Assembly (NCBI RefSeq): GCF_039871655.1
Contig: NZ_JBDPLZ010000017.1
Coordinates: 27,312 to 91,311, forward strand
Direction: 5' to 3'
Origin: Actinocorallia sp039871655
Lineage (GTDB): Bacteria; Actinomycetota; Actinomycetes; Streptosporangiales; Streptosporangiaceae
Length of the DNA: 64,000 bases
Made by a program: the position numbers and the translations under genes. Below, piece by piece: positions 8,458-18,538 of the stretch. The notes under the pieces were generated by a model. The model ran no database searches and was not told where the DNA came from. It was given only the letters and a program-made list of their open reading frames with translations. Within the stretch, counting starts at the first letter, position 1. The number at the start of each line of letters is the position of its first letter.

Positions 8458-10230
8458 TCAGGACGTGCGGGCCATCTCCCTGCGGATGCGCAGCCCGTCC
8501 AGGACCATCCCGGCGGCCAGGCACGCCCCCGCGCCCTCTCCGGCCCGCAGGCGCAGATCCAGCAGCGGCTCCAGGCCCAGCGAGCGCAGCACGAGCGCGT
8601 GTCCGCGCTCGCGGCTGCGCTGGCCCGCCACCAGATGGGCGGCGACCCCCGCCGACATCCGCACCGCCGCCAGCGCCGCGACCGAGGTCGCCAGCCCGTC
8701 CAGCACGACGACCCCTCTGTGCTCCGCGGCACCCAGCACCACGCCGGTGAGCAGGGCGAACTCCGCGCCGCCCGCCACCGCCAGCACCTCGAGCGGATCC
8801 CGGCGGCCGTCCAGACGCGCCAAGGCGCGTTCCACCACCCGCTGCTTGCGCCCGACCATGGCGCTGTCCGCGCCCGCTCCCAGACCCACGGTCTCGCGCG
8901 CCGGGGCGTCCAGCAGCGCGGACGCCAGCGCGGCGGCCGGGGTGGTGTTGCCGATCCCCGCCTCGCCGAGCACGACCAGCCCGCGCGGGGCCGCCCACAC
9001 GCCCACGGCGCGTCCGGCCTCGACGAGGGCGTGCGCGCCTTCGCCGGTGAGGGCGTCCTCCTCCACCAGGTCGCCGCGCCGGGAGGCCGTGCGCACCGCC
9101 CGCGTGACGAGTTCCTCCAGCCCGTCGGGCAGAGGCGGCCTCGGCACCGACTCGGGCGGCAGGACTCCGCCGTCCAGCGCCAGCACGCCCAGCCCCGCCG
9201 CCCGCGCGGCGACCGCGCCCTGCGAGGTGCCCGCGCTGGTCGCGTCGAGGATCTGCCGGGTGACGGAGACGGGGTAGGCCGACACCGAGTGCCGGGTCAC
9301 CGGATGGTCGCAGGCGGCCAGGACGAGATGGCCGCCGTCCACTCCTTCGGGCCGTACCGCGAGGATCCGGTCGAGCACGGTGTCCAGCACGCCCAGCGAG
9401 GAGGGGACGGTCAGCAGTTCGTCGGCGTCGTCCCGGGCGGCGACGACCGCCGGGGGAGGGGGCGCGGCCAGGTGGGACGGCGGAGGAGCCGGCTCGTCGC
9501 CGGGCCAGCGGTCGGTGAGCACGACCTCCTCCAGCGGCAGCCTGCTGGACCAGCCCCTGCGCTGCAGTCCCGGCTCCGGAGGCCGCTCGTCGGGCCAGCC
9601 CAGGCACAGCCAGCCCAGAGTGACGACGCCTTCGGGCAGGCCGAGCAGCGCGGCGAGCTCCTCCGGCGGGAACAGGGTGACCCAGCCCATGCCGAGCCCC
9701 TCGGCGCGGGCGGCCAGCCACAGGTTCTGGATGGCGCAGGCGCAGGACCAGACGTCGGCGTCGGGGAACGTGGCGCGCCCCAGGACGCCCGCGGCGGGCG
9801 TCCGGCGGTCGCAGCAGACCACCACGCCCAGCGGCGCGGCCCGGATGCCCTCCAGGGACAGGTCGCGCAGCCTCCGGGCGCGCTCCTCCTCCAGCAGGTC
9901 GGCCTGGGCGAGCTTCTCCCGTTCGGCCATGAGCGCGGCGGCGTCCCGCAGCGAGCCGTCCCTGACCACCAGGAACCGCCAGGGCTGGCTGTGCCCCACC
10001 GAGGGCGCGGCGTGCGCGGCCTCCAGCACCCGCCGCAGCACCTCCTCGGGCACGGGGTCGGGCCGGAACCGCCGGATGTCGCGCCGCGCCCCCACGATCT
10101 CGTAGAAGGCCGCGCGCTCCGCGGGGTCGAAGGCCCAGGCAGCGGGGTCGGACGCCCGCTCCGAGGCGGCGGAGGGGTCACCGATCAGTGGAATCGGACG
10201 GGTCCAGCGTGACGGTTCCAAACGTGACAT
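8458..10230 (-). CDS. BluB-CobT fusion: DMB synthase and DMB phosphoribosyltransferase
   Basis: Bifunctional cytoplasmic enzyme (590 residues) for the lower axial ligand of cobalamin. Residues about 30-240 are a BluB-type flavin nitroreductase domain (ARRDIRRFRPDPVP, SVGHSQPWRFLVV, GLGMGWVTLF), which makes 5,6-dimethylbenzimidazole from reduced FMN. A Pro-rich linker leads to CobT (about 265-590), which joins DMB to nicotinate mononucleotide: ACDHPVTRHSVSAYPVSVT, GEAGIGNTTPAAAL, and the RAGEGAGA segment that carries the catalytic Glu. Start at 10230 is preferred because a -10 box TATCTT lies exactly 7 nt upstream (leaderless type); in-frame ATGs at 10269 and 10281 would crowd the divergent ndh gene. 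No other cobalamin genes are in view. Confidence 0.9.
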   Translation of the reverse strand: MSRLEPSRWTRPIPLIGDPSAASERASDPAAWAFDPAERAAFYEIVGARRDIRRFRPDPVPEEVLRRVLEAAHAAPSVGHSQPWRFLVVRDGSLRDAAALMAEREKLAQADLLEEERARRLRDLSLEGIRAAPLGVVVCCDRRTPAAGVLGRATFPDADVWSCACAIQNLWLAARAEGLGMGWVTLFPPEELAALLGLPEGVVTLGWLCLGWPDERPPEPGLQRRGWSSRLPLEEVVLTDRWPGDEPAPPPSHLAAPPPPAVVAARDDADELLTVPSSLGVLDTVLDRILAVRPEGVDGGHLVLAACDHPVTRHSVSAYPVSVTRQILDATSAGTSQGAVAARAAGLGVLALDGGVLPPESVPRPPLPDGLEELVTRAVRTASRRGDLVEEDALTGEGAHALVEAGRAVGVWAAPRGLVVLGEAGIGNTTPAAALASALLDAPARETVGLGAGADSAMVGRKQRVVERALARLDGRRDPLEVLAVAGGAEFALLTGVVLGAAEHRGVVVLDGLATSVAALAAVRMSAGVAAHLVAGQRSRERGHALVLRSLGLEPLLDLRLRAGEGAGACLAAGMVLDGLRIRREMARTS

Positions 10231-10237
10231 GTCACTG

Positions 10238-10243
10238 AAGATA
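10238..10243 (-). promoter_or_regulatory. Leaderless-type -10 box of bluB-cobT
   Basis: On the minus strand TATCTT (fits TANNNT) is followed by 7 nt and then the ATG at 10230, the spacing seen for leaderless actinobacterial transcripts. No Shine-Dalgarno sequence precedes this ATG, which supports a leaderless message and decides the start. Confidence 0.5.
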
Positions 10244-11617
10244 GGCTCACAGTTTCCCCGGGGGGACATCGGGCACCGCATGGGATATGACGAAAAGAAT
10301 CCTGATCGTCGGCGGGGGATATGTCGGCCTCTATACCGCTCTGCGGCTGGAACGGAAGTTGCGGCGCCGGCTCCGACGCGGCGAGGTGGAGCTCACCCTC
10401 GTGGACCCCGAGTCCTACATGACCTACCAGCCGTTCCTGCCGGAGGCCGCGGCGGGAAACCTCGAGCCCCGGCACGTGACCGTCCCGCTCAGAGCCGTGC
10501 TCGAGCACACCCGGCTGATCATCGGGAGGGTCACCTCCATCGACCACGCGCGGCACACCGCGCGGGTGGAGATCGTGGAGGGCGAGGACTGGCCCGTGCG
10601 CTACGACCTGCTCGTGGTGGCGGTGGGCTCGGTCTCCCGCACCCTGCCCATCCCCGGGCTGGCCGAGAACGGCATCGGCTTCAAGACCATCGAGGAGGCC
10701 ATCCACCTGCGCAACCGGGTGCTCGGCCTGCTCGACCGCGCCGCCTCCACCCGCGACCCGGCCGAGCGACGCCGCTCCCTGACGTACGTGTTCGTCGGCG
10801 GCGGCTTCGCGGGCGTGGAGGCCCTCGCCGAACTGGCCGACCTCACCGACGACGCCCTGAAGTACCTCCCGGACCTGCCGGAGAAGCCGCGCTGGGTGCT
10901 GGTGGAGGCCAGCGACCGCATCCTGCCCGAGGTGGGCGAGGAGATGGGCCGCTACACCGTGGACGAACTGCGCCGCCACGGCATCGAGGTGCTGCTGGGC
11001 ACCCGGCTGGAGTCCGCCGAGGGCGGCCGGATCGTCCTGTCGGACGGCCAGGAGTTCGAGGCCTCCACCCTGGTGTGGACCGCGGGCGTCAAACCCCACC
11101 CGATGCTGCGCGACACCGACCTCCCGCTGGACGACAAGGGCCGGATCAAGACCGACCCCACCCTCACCGTCGAAGGCCACCGCGACGCCTTCACCGCCGG
11201 AGACAACGCGGCGGTCCCCGACCTGACGAACCCCGGAGGGTTCTGCGCCCCCAACGCCCAGCACGCCGTGCGCCAGGCCAGGGTGCTGGCCGACAACGTC
11301 ATCGCGACCCTCGCCGGCAAGCCGCTGAAGCCCTACCGGCACGCCTACGTCGGCTCGGTCGCCAGCCTCGGCCTGCACCGGGGCGTCGCCCAGGTCTACG
11401 GGGTCAAGCTGCGCGGCCTGCCCGCCTGGTTCATGCACCGGACCTACCACCTGACCCGGGTCCCGACCTTCAACCGCAAGGTGCGGGTGGTGGCCGACTG
11501 GACGCTGGCGCTCTTCTTCCACCGGGAGATGGTCGCGCTCGGCCGCCTGCAGAACCCCTACGAGGAGTTCCGCCTGGCGGCCGGCGGGAGACGCGCGCCG
11601 CTCACCGCGGCGGAGGT

Positions 11618-13243
<1,626 letters not shown>

Positions 13244-13249
13244 GTACTG

Positions 13250-13255
13250 ATCTTA
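13250..13255 (-). promoter_or_regulatory. Leaderless-type -10 box of pgm
   Basis: TAAGAT (TANNNT) on the minus strand, then 6 nt, then the pgm ATG at 13243. No ribosome binding site lies between, consistent with transcription starting at or next to the start codon. Confidence 0.45.
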
Positions 13256-13302
13256 GTGGTCTGTCCCACAGGCCCGTTCCCGCTCCCCGGGCACCGGACG
13301 GC

Positions 13303-14112
13303 TCAGGGGGCGGCCTGGCAGCCGGGGCACCAGAACAGGTTGCGCGCCTGGAGGCTCTCGGTGCGCACCTCCCGCCCGCAGACCAGGCAGGGGAGCCCCG
13401 CCCGCCGGTAGACGTAGACCTCGCCGCCGTGCGCGTCCACGCGCTCCGGGCGTCCCATCGCCTCAGGGGTGTGCTCGGGGCGGACCGTGTCGATCCGGCC
13501 GGCCTCGACGCCGTCGGCCATGAGCTCCACCAGGTCGGCCCAGATCGCCTTCCACTCCTCGCGGGTCAGGTCGCGTCCGGCCTTCCGGGGATCGATCCCG
13601 TGGCGGAAGAGCACCTCGGCGCGGTAGATGTTGCCGACTCCGGAGATGACCTTCTGGTCCATGAGCAGGGTGGAGACCGGCTGCCTGCTCCGGCCGACCA
13701 TCGCCCAGGCGCGTTCGGGGTCGGCGTCCGGGCGCAGCGGGTCGGGGCCGAGCCGGGCGTGCAGCGCGTCCTTCTCGCCCGGGGTGAGCAGCTCGCAGGC
13801 GGCGGGACCGCGCAGGTCGAAGTAGGTGTCGGGATCGGCCAGCCGCAGCCGGACCTGGCCGACCGGGGCGGGAACGGGCGGAATCCCCCAGGTCACCTTG
13901 CCGTAGAGGCCCAGGTGGACGTGCAGCCAGCCGACGGGGAACCCGACGAACAGGTGCTTGCCGTGGGCCTCGGCCTCGGTCACCGGCTGCCCGTGCAGCC
14001 GGGCCGCGCCCTCGGCGAAGCGCCCCTGGGGGCTGGCGGCCGCCACGGGCCGTCCCGCGAACGCCTCGGTGAACCTGCGGGCGAGACGGTGGATGACATG
14101 ACCTTCGGGCAC
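13303..14112 (-). CDS. Fpg/Nei family DNA glycosylase/AP lyase
   Basis: Base-excision repair enzyme that removes oxidised bases and cleaves the abasic site. After removal of the initiator Met the N-terminus is Pro-Glu-Gly-His (catalytic Pro and Glu, the PEGH form of the Nei-like group), which fixes the start at GTG 14112; a longer frame to 14340 would run through the divergent TetR gene. The helix-two-turn-helix segment MDQKVISGVGNIYRAEVLF is intact, and the C-terminal zinc finger has CLVC and CPGC pairs (last 30 residues). 269 residues, usual size. Confidence 0.93.
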   Translation of the reverse strand: MPEGHVIHRLARRFTEAFAGRPVAAASPQGRFAEGAARLHGQPVTEAEAHGKHLFVGFPVGWLHVHLGLYGKVTWGIPPVPAPVGQVRLRLADPDTYFDLRGPAACELLTPGEKDALHARLGPDPLRPDADPERAWAMVGRSRQPVSTLLMDQKVISGVGNIYRAEVLFRHGIDPRKAGRDLTREEWKAIWADLVELMADGVEAGRIDTVRPEHTPEAMGRPERVDAHGGEVYVYRRAGLPCLVCGREVRTESLQARNLFWCPGCQAAP

Positions 14113-14160
14113 GCGCAGACGATACCCGGATCCGATTGGCGGGGGAGATCGCCCTGCCCG

Positions 14161-14166
14161 TAACGT
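14161..14166 (+). promoter_or_regulatory. Leaderless-type -10 box of the TetR gene
   Basis: TAACGT (TANNNT), 7 nt, then the GTG start at 14174. No Shine-Dalgarno is present. The divergent Fpg/Nei gene starts 49 bp away at 14112. Confidence 0.45.
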
Positions 14167-14173
14167 TTGCGCC

Positions 14174-14800
14174 GTGAGCACAGGCAGCGTGACCGCGGGC
14201 ACGGGCGGGACGGCTCTCGGCGGCCGGGACCCCGACCGCCGGCGCGCGCTGCTCGAGGCCGCCGACGCGGTGATCCAGCGGGAGGGCCCCGAGGCGTCCA
14301 TGGCGGCCATCGCCGCCGAGGCGGGCGTCAGCAAACCCATCCTCTACCGGCACTTCGGCGCCAAGAGCGGGCTCTACCGGACCCTGGCCGAGCGGCACAG
14401 CCGGGTGCTGATCGAGGCGATCAGGGCGCGGATGCTCAGCGCCGAGGAGACCCCCGACCGGGTGCGCGGCGGCATCGACACCTATCTGGCGATGATCTCC
14501 GAGAACCTGAACTTCTACCGCTTCCTCATGCACCGGGCCCGGGCCGAGGACAGCGCCACGCACAGCGTCATGTCCACGGTGATGCAGAGCCTGGGGCGGG
14601 AGATCGCCGAGCTGATGGCGGGCGAGGGCACGCCGGGGGACCGGATCCGGGCCCAGGTGTGGGGCCACGCGATCGTCGGGATGGTCCAGAACGCCGGTGA
14701 CTGGTGGCTGGACCATCCCGAGGTGCCGCGCGAGAGCGTGGTGGACGCGCTGACCGACCTGGTGCTCAGCGGCCTGCCCGCCGCCGCCTTCTCGCCCTGA
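14174..14800 (+). CDS. TetR-family transcriptional regulator
   Basis: DNA-binding repressor of 208 residues. The helix-turn-helix is at about 45-70 (ASMAAIAAEAGVSKPILYRHF), followed by KSGLYRTLAERHS; the rest is an all-helical ligand-binding domain with HAIVGMVQNAGDWWLDHPE near the C-terminus, a pattern shared by many actinobacterial lipid/xenobiotic TetR proteins. It converges on the CMD/VOC gene pair 4 bp away, and the promoter region of that pair carries a TetR-like palindrome (16038-16051) repeated upstream of an acyl-CoA dehydrogenase (22045-22058). That this protein binds those sites is only a hypothesis. Confidence 0.9.
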   Translation: MSTGSVTAGTGGTALGGRDPDRRRALLEAADAVIQREGPEASMAAIAAEAGVSKPILYRHFGAKSGLYRTLAERHSRVLIEAIRARMLSAEETPDRVRGGIDTYLAMISENLNFYRFLMHRARAEDSATHSVMSTVMQSLGREIAELMAGEGTPGDRIRAQVWGHAIVGMVQNAGDWWLDHPEVPRESVVDALTDLVLSGLPAAAFSP

Positions 14801-14803
14801 GCC

Positions 14804-15445
14804 TCAGGCCCCGCCGGTGATGTCGTCGGCGATGTCGCGGCCGTCGTAGCCCTCGGGGGCGGCGACCTCGACGATCACCTCTTCCCGGTTGTCGTACTCC
14901 AGGCGCAGGGCCTTGGTCATGACCGCGTGCATGTCGTACAGGCAGGTGGTGTAGGTCAGCTCGAGGATCTGCTCGTCGGGCAGGTGCTTCTTCAGCACGT
15001 CGAACACCTCGTCGCGGACCCGGCCGCCGCCCAGGACGAGCGCGTTGGTGTAGGCCAGAACGGCACGTTCCAGCTCGTCGAAGACGTCGCTGACCTCCCA
15101 GGACGGGATCGCCTGGATCTTCTCCTCGGGCACCCCCATCGCGCGCATCTGCTTGCAGTGCTGGGAGAAGACGAACTGGCTGCCCCGCAGGTAGCCGGCG
15201 AGGGTCTGGCCCAGTTCGCGCAGCAGCGGGTCGAGCTTGACGCCGCGGTAGAGCTGGAAGCCCTTCACGCAGTGCTTGAAGATGGTGCTGTCCAGGGCGA
15301 AGGTCGTCCACCAGTCGCCGGGCGTGCCGGTCGCGGTGCCGGGCTTGTCGACGGGGTCGACGCCCTCGCCGAACAGCCGGTCGTAGAAGAACAGGACCAG
15401 CGGGTCGTCGGTCTCGTCGCGCTTGACCTGGCGAAGTCTCGGCAT
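14804..15445 (-). CDS. Carboxymuconolactone decarboxylase-like protein
   Basis: 213-residue alpha-helical protein of the CMD/AhpD-like superfamily. The core LRGSQFVFSQHCKQMRAMGVPEEKIQAIPSW-like helix pair (about 95-125) and the following FDELERAVLAYTNALV helix are characteristic. Only one cysteine remains at the place where AhpD has CxxC, so a peroxidase-type disulphide cycle is unlikely at this site. It begins 11 bp after the VOC gene with GAGGACC upstream and forms a two-gene operon with it. Function is probably a step in degradation of a ring-cleavage product or similar, but this is inference. Confidence 0.8.
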   Translation of the reverse strand: MPRLRQVKRDETDDPLVLFFYDRLFGEGVDPVDKPGTATGTPGDWWTTFALDSTIFKHCVKGFQLYRGVKLDPLLRELGQTLAGYLRGSQFVFSQHCKQMRAMGVPEEKIQAIPSWEVSDVFDELERAVLAYTNALVLGGGRVRDEVFDVLKKHLPDEQILELTYTTCLYDMHAVMTKALRLEYDNREEVIVEVAAPEGYDGRDIADDITGGA

Positions 15446-15456
15446 GTCTGGTCCTC

Positions 15457-16023
15457 TCAGTCGCTGGTGCGGTTGCGGGTGAGGTCGGCGGCGGTCTTCG
15501 GGGTGTGCCGGACGTCCTCGGGCCGGTCCAGGGCGCGGGTCCAGCCCGCGAACTCCACGAGGATGCCGTCGGGGTCCTTGAAGTACAGGGAGCGGACGAA
15601 GACGCCCTCGTCCCAGGTGGGGGCGGCGCCGTACTCGCTGTCGTCGTGGTTGAGGATGTTGCCCACCTCGATGCCCTTGGCGATGAGCTTCTCGCGGTAC
15701 TCCTCGAGCTTCTCGGCCGGGACGTCGATGGCGATGTGGTTCATCGAGCCGACCGCCGAGAGCAGCTCGCCGGAGTCGGGCACGCCCTTGGGCGCGGAGA
15801 TCCCGGGCACCGCCTCGGGGGCGTCGGCGAACCAGAAGAAGGCCAGGGCGTTGCCGCCCCCCGCGTCGAAGAAGAAGTGCTGGCCGTAGCCGAAGGGCAG
15901 CTCGATGGTCTTGATCAGGGGCATGCCCAGCAGCCCCTGGTAGAAGTCCACCGTCTTCTGCATGTCGCTGCACACCACCGCGAGGTGGTTGAAGCCCCGC
16001 ATCTCGAATTCGTTGTTCGCCAC
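15457..16023 (-). CDS. VOC-family (glyoxalase/extradiol dioxygenase fold) protein
   Basis: Vicinal-oxygen-chelate protein of 188 residues with two beta-alpha-beta-beta-beta modules: RGFNHLAVVCSDMQKTVDFYQGLLGMPL at the N-terminus and MNHIAIDVPAEKLEEYREKL in the second half, ending in LYFKDPDGILVEFAG. The metal-ligand positions (His in FNHLAVV, His in MNHIAI, Glu in ILVEF) are present, so it may be an active lyase or dioxygenase. Start at GTG 16023 is chosen over ATG 16002 because a purine-rich GGTGGGTGGG precedes it; either is possible. Cotranscribed with the CMD-like gene. Confidence 0.85.
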   Translation of the reverse strand: MANNEFEMRGFNHLAVVCSDMQKTVDFYQGLLGMPLIKTIELPFGYGQHFFFDAGGGNALAFFWFADAPEAVPGISAPKGVPDSGELLSAVGSMNHIAIDVPAEKLEEYREKLIAKGIEVGNILNHDDSEYGAAPTWDEGVFVRSLYFKDPDGILVEFAGWTRALDRPEDVRHTPKTAADLTRNRTSD

Positions 16024-16037
16024 GAACCCACCCACCA

Positions 16038-16051
16038 AGTAAGTGATTGCT
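16038..16051. promoter_or_regulatory. TetR-like palindrome upstream of the VOC/CMD operon
   Basis: AGTAAGTGATTGCT, a near-palindrome (AGTAA-N4-TTGCT), 15 bp upstream of the VOC start. It matches 12 of 14 bases of the site at 22045-22058 upstream of an acyl-CoA dehydrogenase, in the same orientation relative to the gene. Confidence 0.45.
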
Positions 16052-16111
16052 TTTATCCCTATCCTGGCAGGAACCGTGCCGTGACAAAACCCTCTCGGGG
16101 AGGAGTTCTGC

Positions 16112-16141
16112 TTGGCCAACGCCCCGGCGACCCGGTAACCT
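16112..16141 (+). promoter_or_regulatory. trp operon promoter
   Basis: TTGGCC (16112-16117) and TAACCT (16136-16141) with an 18-bp spacer. The predicted start lies at about 16147-16149, only a few bases before the leader-peptide ATG at 16152, so the leader is at the extreme 5' end of the message, as attenuation requires. Confidence 0.5.
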
Positions 16142-16151
16142 GCTGAACATC

Positions 16152-16193
16152 ATGCGGACCGAAACGATCATCCAGTGGTGGTGGCGTCGCTGA
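16152..16193 (+). CDS. trpL: trp leader peptide with three consecutive Trp codons
   Basis: 13-codon peptide MRTETIIQWWWRR, stop at 16191-16193. Three tandem TGG codons (16176-16184) are the diagnostic of a translation-coupled attenuator that senses charged tRNA-Trp: ribosomes stalled on these codons would block the hairpin that feeds the terminator at 16224-16257. It lies 101 bp upstream of trpEG. Comparable leaders precede trpE in several actinomycetes. Confidence 0.9.
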   Translation: MRTETIIQWWWRR

Positions 16194-16223
16194 GGCGGCG
16201 CCGGTTGAGCATGTTCTGAACCC

Positions 16224-16257
16224 AAGCGACCGCCCTCAGGGCGGTCGTTTCGTGTTT
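16224..16257 (+). terminator. trp attenuator
   Basis: Intrinsic terminator: AAGCGACCGCCC and GGGCGGTCGTTT pair over 12 bp (one G-U) around a TCA loop, followed by the T-rich CGTGTTT. It sits between the trpL stop and the trpEG ribosome binding site and should end transcription when Trp-tRNA is plentiful. Confidence 0.85.
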
Positions 16258-16294
16258 CCGTCCTGAGCCGGCAAGGCCAAGAGGAGACCAGAGG

Positions 16295-18502
16295 GTGGAC
16301 AGTCAGACCAGCACGACCTACCGGACCGCCGGGGGCATCACGGTGACCCGGACCGCGGTGCCGGTGGACGCCGACAGCGAAGCCGAGCTCCTCGCCCGGC
16401 TCGTCTCCGCCGTCGAGGTGCGGCGCGGCGGGGTGCTCAGCTCCGGAATGGAGTATCCGGGGCGCTACAGCCGCTGGGCGATGGGCTATGTCGACCCGTC
16501 ACTGGAACTCGTCGCCCGGGGGCGCACCATCAGCGCCCGCGCCCTGAACGCCAGGGGCGAGACCCTGTTGCCCGCCGTCGCCGCCGTCATGCGCGGCACC
16601 GGCGAGGTGCGCCTCGACGAGCCCGGTCTCATCGAGGTCCACGTCCCACGGAGCGAGGAGGTCTTCGCCGAGGAGGAGCGCAGCCGCCAGCCCACGGTGT
16701 TCACCGCGCTGCGCGCCGTCGCCGGTCTGTTCCGGCCCGCCGACCCCGCCGACGCCGACCCCCACCTGGGCCTGTACGGGGCGTTCGGCTACGACCTGTC
16801 CTTCCAGTTCGAGCCGATCGAACTGCGCATCCCGCGCTCGCCCGACCACCGCGACCTGGTCCTGCACCTCGCCGACGAGCTGCTGGTCATCGACCGCAAG
16901 CGCGAGTCCTACACCCGCTTGTCCTATGAGTTCTCCACCGACGCGGGGGACACCCGGGGCCTGCCCAGGGGCACCGAGCCGACCCCGGTCCCGGTGCCCA
17001 GACAGGTCCCCGGCCAGCCGGAGCCCGGCCAGTACGCCGAGGTCGTCCGCCGGGCCAAGGAGAAGTTCATCAGGGGCGACCTGTTCGAGGTGGTCCCCGG
17101 CCAGGTCATGTACGGGCCGTGCGACTCCCCGGCCCGGTTCTTCGACCGGCTCCGCGAGACCAACCCGGCCCCGTACGAGTTCTTCTTCAACCTGGGAGAG
17201 GGCGAGTACCTCGTCGGCGCGTCCCCCGAGATGTTCGTCCGGGTCACCGGCGACCGGGTGGAGACCTGCCCGATCTCCGGCACCATCCAGCGCGGCGGCG
17301 ACCCGCTGGAGGACGCCGAGAACATCCGCACCCTGCTCAGCTCCCTCAAGGAGGAGTCGGAGCTGACCATGTGCACCGACGTCGACCGCAACGACAAGTC
17401 CCGCGTGTGCGTGCCGGGCAGCGTCAAGGTCATCGGCCGCCGCCAGATCGAGATGTACTCCCGCCTCATCCACACCGTCGACCACATCGAGGGGCGGCTG
17501 CGGCCCGGCTTCGACGCCCTCGACGCCTTCCTCACCCACATGTGGGCGGTGACGGTCACCGGCGCGCCCAAGACCTGGGCGATGCAGTTCATCGAGGACA
17601 ACGAGGAGACCCCGCGCCGCTGGTACGGCGGGGCCGTCGGATACGTGGGCTTCGACGGCTCCATGAACACCGGCCTGACCCTGCGCACCGCGCAGATCCG
17701 CGACGGCGTCGCGGCGGTGCGGGCCGGGGCGACCCTGCTGTACGACTCCGACCCCGACGCCGAGGAGCGCGAGACCCTGCTGAAGGCCAGCGCGCTGCTG
17801 GAGGCCCTGGCCACCTCGCAGGGCGGTGCCGCCGAGGCCGCGGCCGCCGCGCCGGAACCGGAGCCGGAAACGGCGGGCAGCGGCATGAAGGTCCTCCTCG
17901 TCGACCACCAGGACTCGTTCGTCAACACCCTGGCCGACTACTTCCGCCAGCAGGGCGCGGAGGTGACGACGCTGCGCTTCGGCTTCCCCGAGCGGATGCT
18001 GGACGAGCTCGACCCCGACCTGGTGGTGCTCTCGCCCGGTCCGGGCCGCCCGTCGGACTTCGACACCGACGCGCTGCTCAAGGCGATCGACGTCCGTGAC
18101 AAGCCGGCCTTCGGCGTCTGCCTGGGCCTGCAGGCCATGGTCGAGCACGCGGGCGGCGAGCTGGCGGTGCTGTCCTACCCGCAGCACGGCAAGCCGGGCC
18201 GGGTCCGGCGGACCGGCGGGGAGATCCTGGAGGGTCTGCCCGAGGAGTTCACCGCGGCCCGCTACCACTCGCTGCACACCACCGGGGAACTGCTGGGGGA
18301 GAACGGCTTCACCATCACCTCGATGACCGAGGACGGCGTCGTCATGTCCATCGAGGACCCGGTGCGCCGCCGCTGGGCCGTGCAGTTCCACCCGGAGTCG
18401 ATCCTCACCGCCGCCGGGGGCCACGGCCACCGGATCGTCGCTAACGTGCTGCGGCAGGCGCGCGCCCGCTCGGAGAGCGCCGCCGGGGCCTCCAGGGGCT
18501 GA
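16295..18502 (+). CDS. trpEG: Anthranilate synthase, fused TrpE-TrpG
   Basis: 735-residue single-chain anthranilate synthase (chorismate plus glutamine to anthranilate). Residues about 1-510 are the chorismate-binding subunit: SPEMFVRVTGDRVETCPISGT, ELTMCTDVDRNDKSRVC and GAPKTWAMQFIEDNE. An Ala/Glu-rich linker leads to the class I glutamine amidotransferase (about 530-725) with nucleophile Cys609 in GVCLGLQAM and His/Glu in QFHPES. The start GTG has AAGAGGAGA upstream. Expression is controlled by the trpL attenuator. This single-chain form is common in actinomycetes; use in secondary rather than primary metabolism cannot be excluded, but the trpL attenuator argues for tryptophan supply. Confidence 0.93.
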   Translation: MDSQTSTTYRTAGGITVTRTAVPVDADSEAELLARLVSAVEVRRGGVLSSGMEYPGRYSRWAMGYVDPSLELVARGRTISARALNARGETLLPAVAAVMRGTGEVRLDEPGLIEVHVPRSEEVFAEEERSRQPTVFTALRAVAGLFRPADPADADPHLGLYGAFGYDLSFQFEPIELRIPRSPDHRDLVLHLADELLVIDRKRESYTRLSYEFSTDAGDTRGLPRGTEPTPVPVPRQVPGQPEPGQYAEVVRRAKEKFIRGDLFEVVPGQVMYGPCDSPARFFDRLRETNPAPYEFFFNLGEGEYLVGASPEMFVRVTGDRVETCPISGTIQRGGDPLEDAENIRTLLSSLKEESELTMCTDVDRNDKSRVCVPGSVKVIGRRQIEMYSRLIHTVDHIEGRLRPGFDALDAFLTHMWAVTVTGAPKTWAMQFIEDNEETPRRWYGGAVGYVGFDGSMNTGLTLRTAQIRDGVAAVRAGATLLYDSDPDAEERETLLKASALLEALATSQGGAAEAAAAAPEPEPETAGSGMKVLLVDHQDSFVNTLADYFRQQGAEVTTLRFGFPERMLDELDPDLVVLSPGPGRPSDFDTDALLKAIDVRDKPAFGVCLGLQAMVEHAGGELAVLSYPQHGKPGRVRRTGGEILEGLPEEFTAARYHSLHTTGELLGENGFTITSMTEDGVVMSIEDPVRRRWAVQFHPESILTAAGGHGHRIVANVLRQARARSESAAGASRG

Positions 18503-18505
18503 TCG

Positions 18506-18538
18506 CCGTGCCCCGGCGGTTCACGCGCCGGAGCACGG
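18506..18538. terminator. Bidirectional hairpin between trpEG and flavohaemoglobin
   Basis: CCGTGC-C-CCGGCG and CGCCGG-A-GCACGG form a 12-pair stem with one mismatch around a 7-nt loop, just after the trpEG stop and overlapping the last codons of the convergent gene. No T-tract follows, as is usual in high-GC genomes. Confidence 0.5.

Noticed and set aside
10231..10286. A cobalamin riboswitch upstream of bluB-cobT
   Set aside because: The divergent spacing is 56 bp, too short, and the gene appears leaderless.
14113..14340. Longer form of the Fpg/Nei glycosylase
   Set aside because: The catalytic Pro-Glu must directly follow the initiator residue, which fixes the start at 14112.
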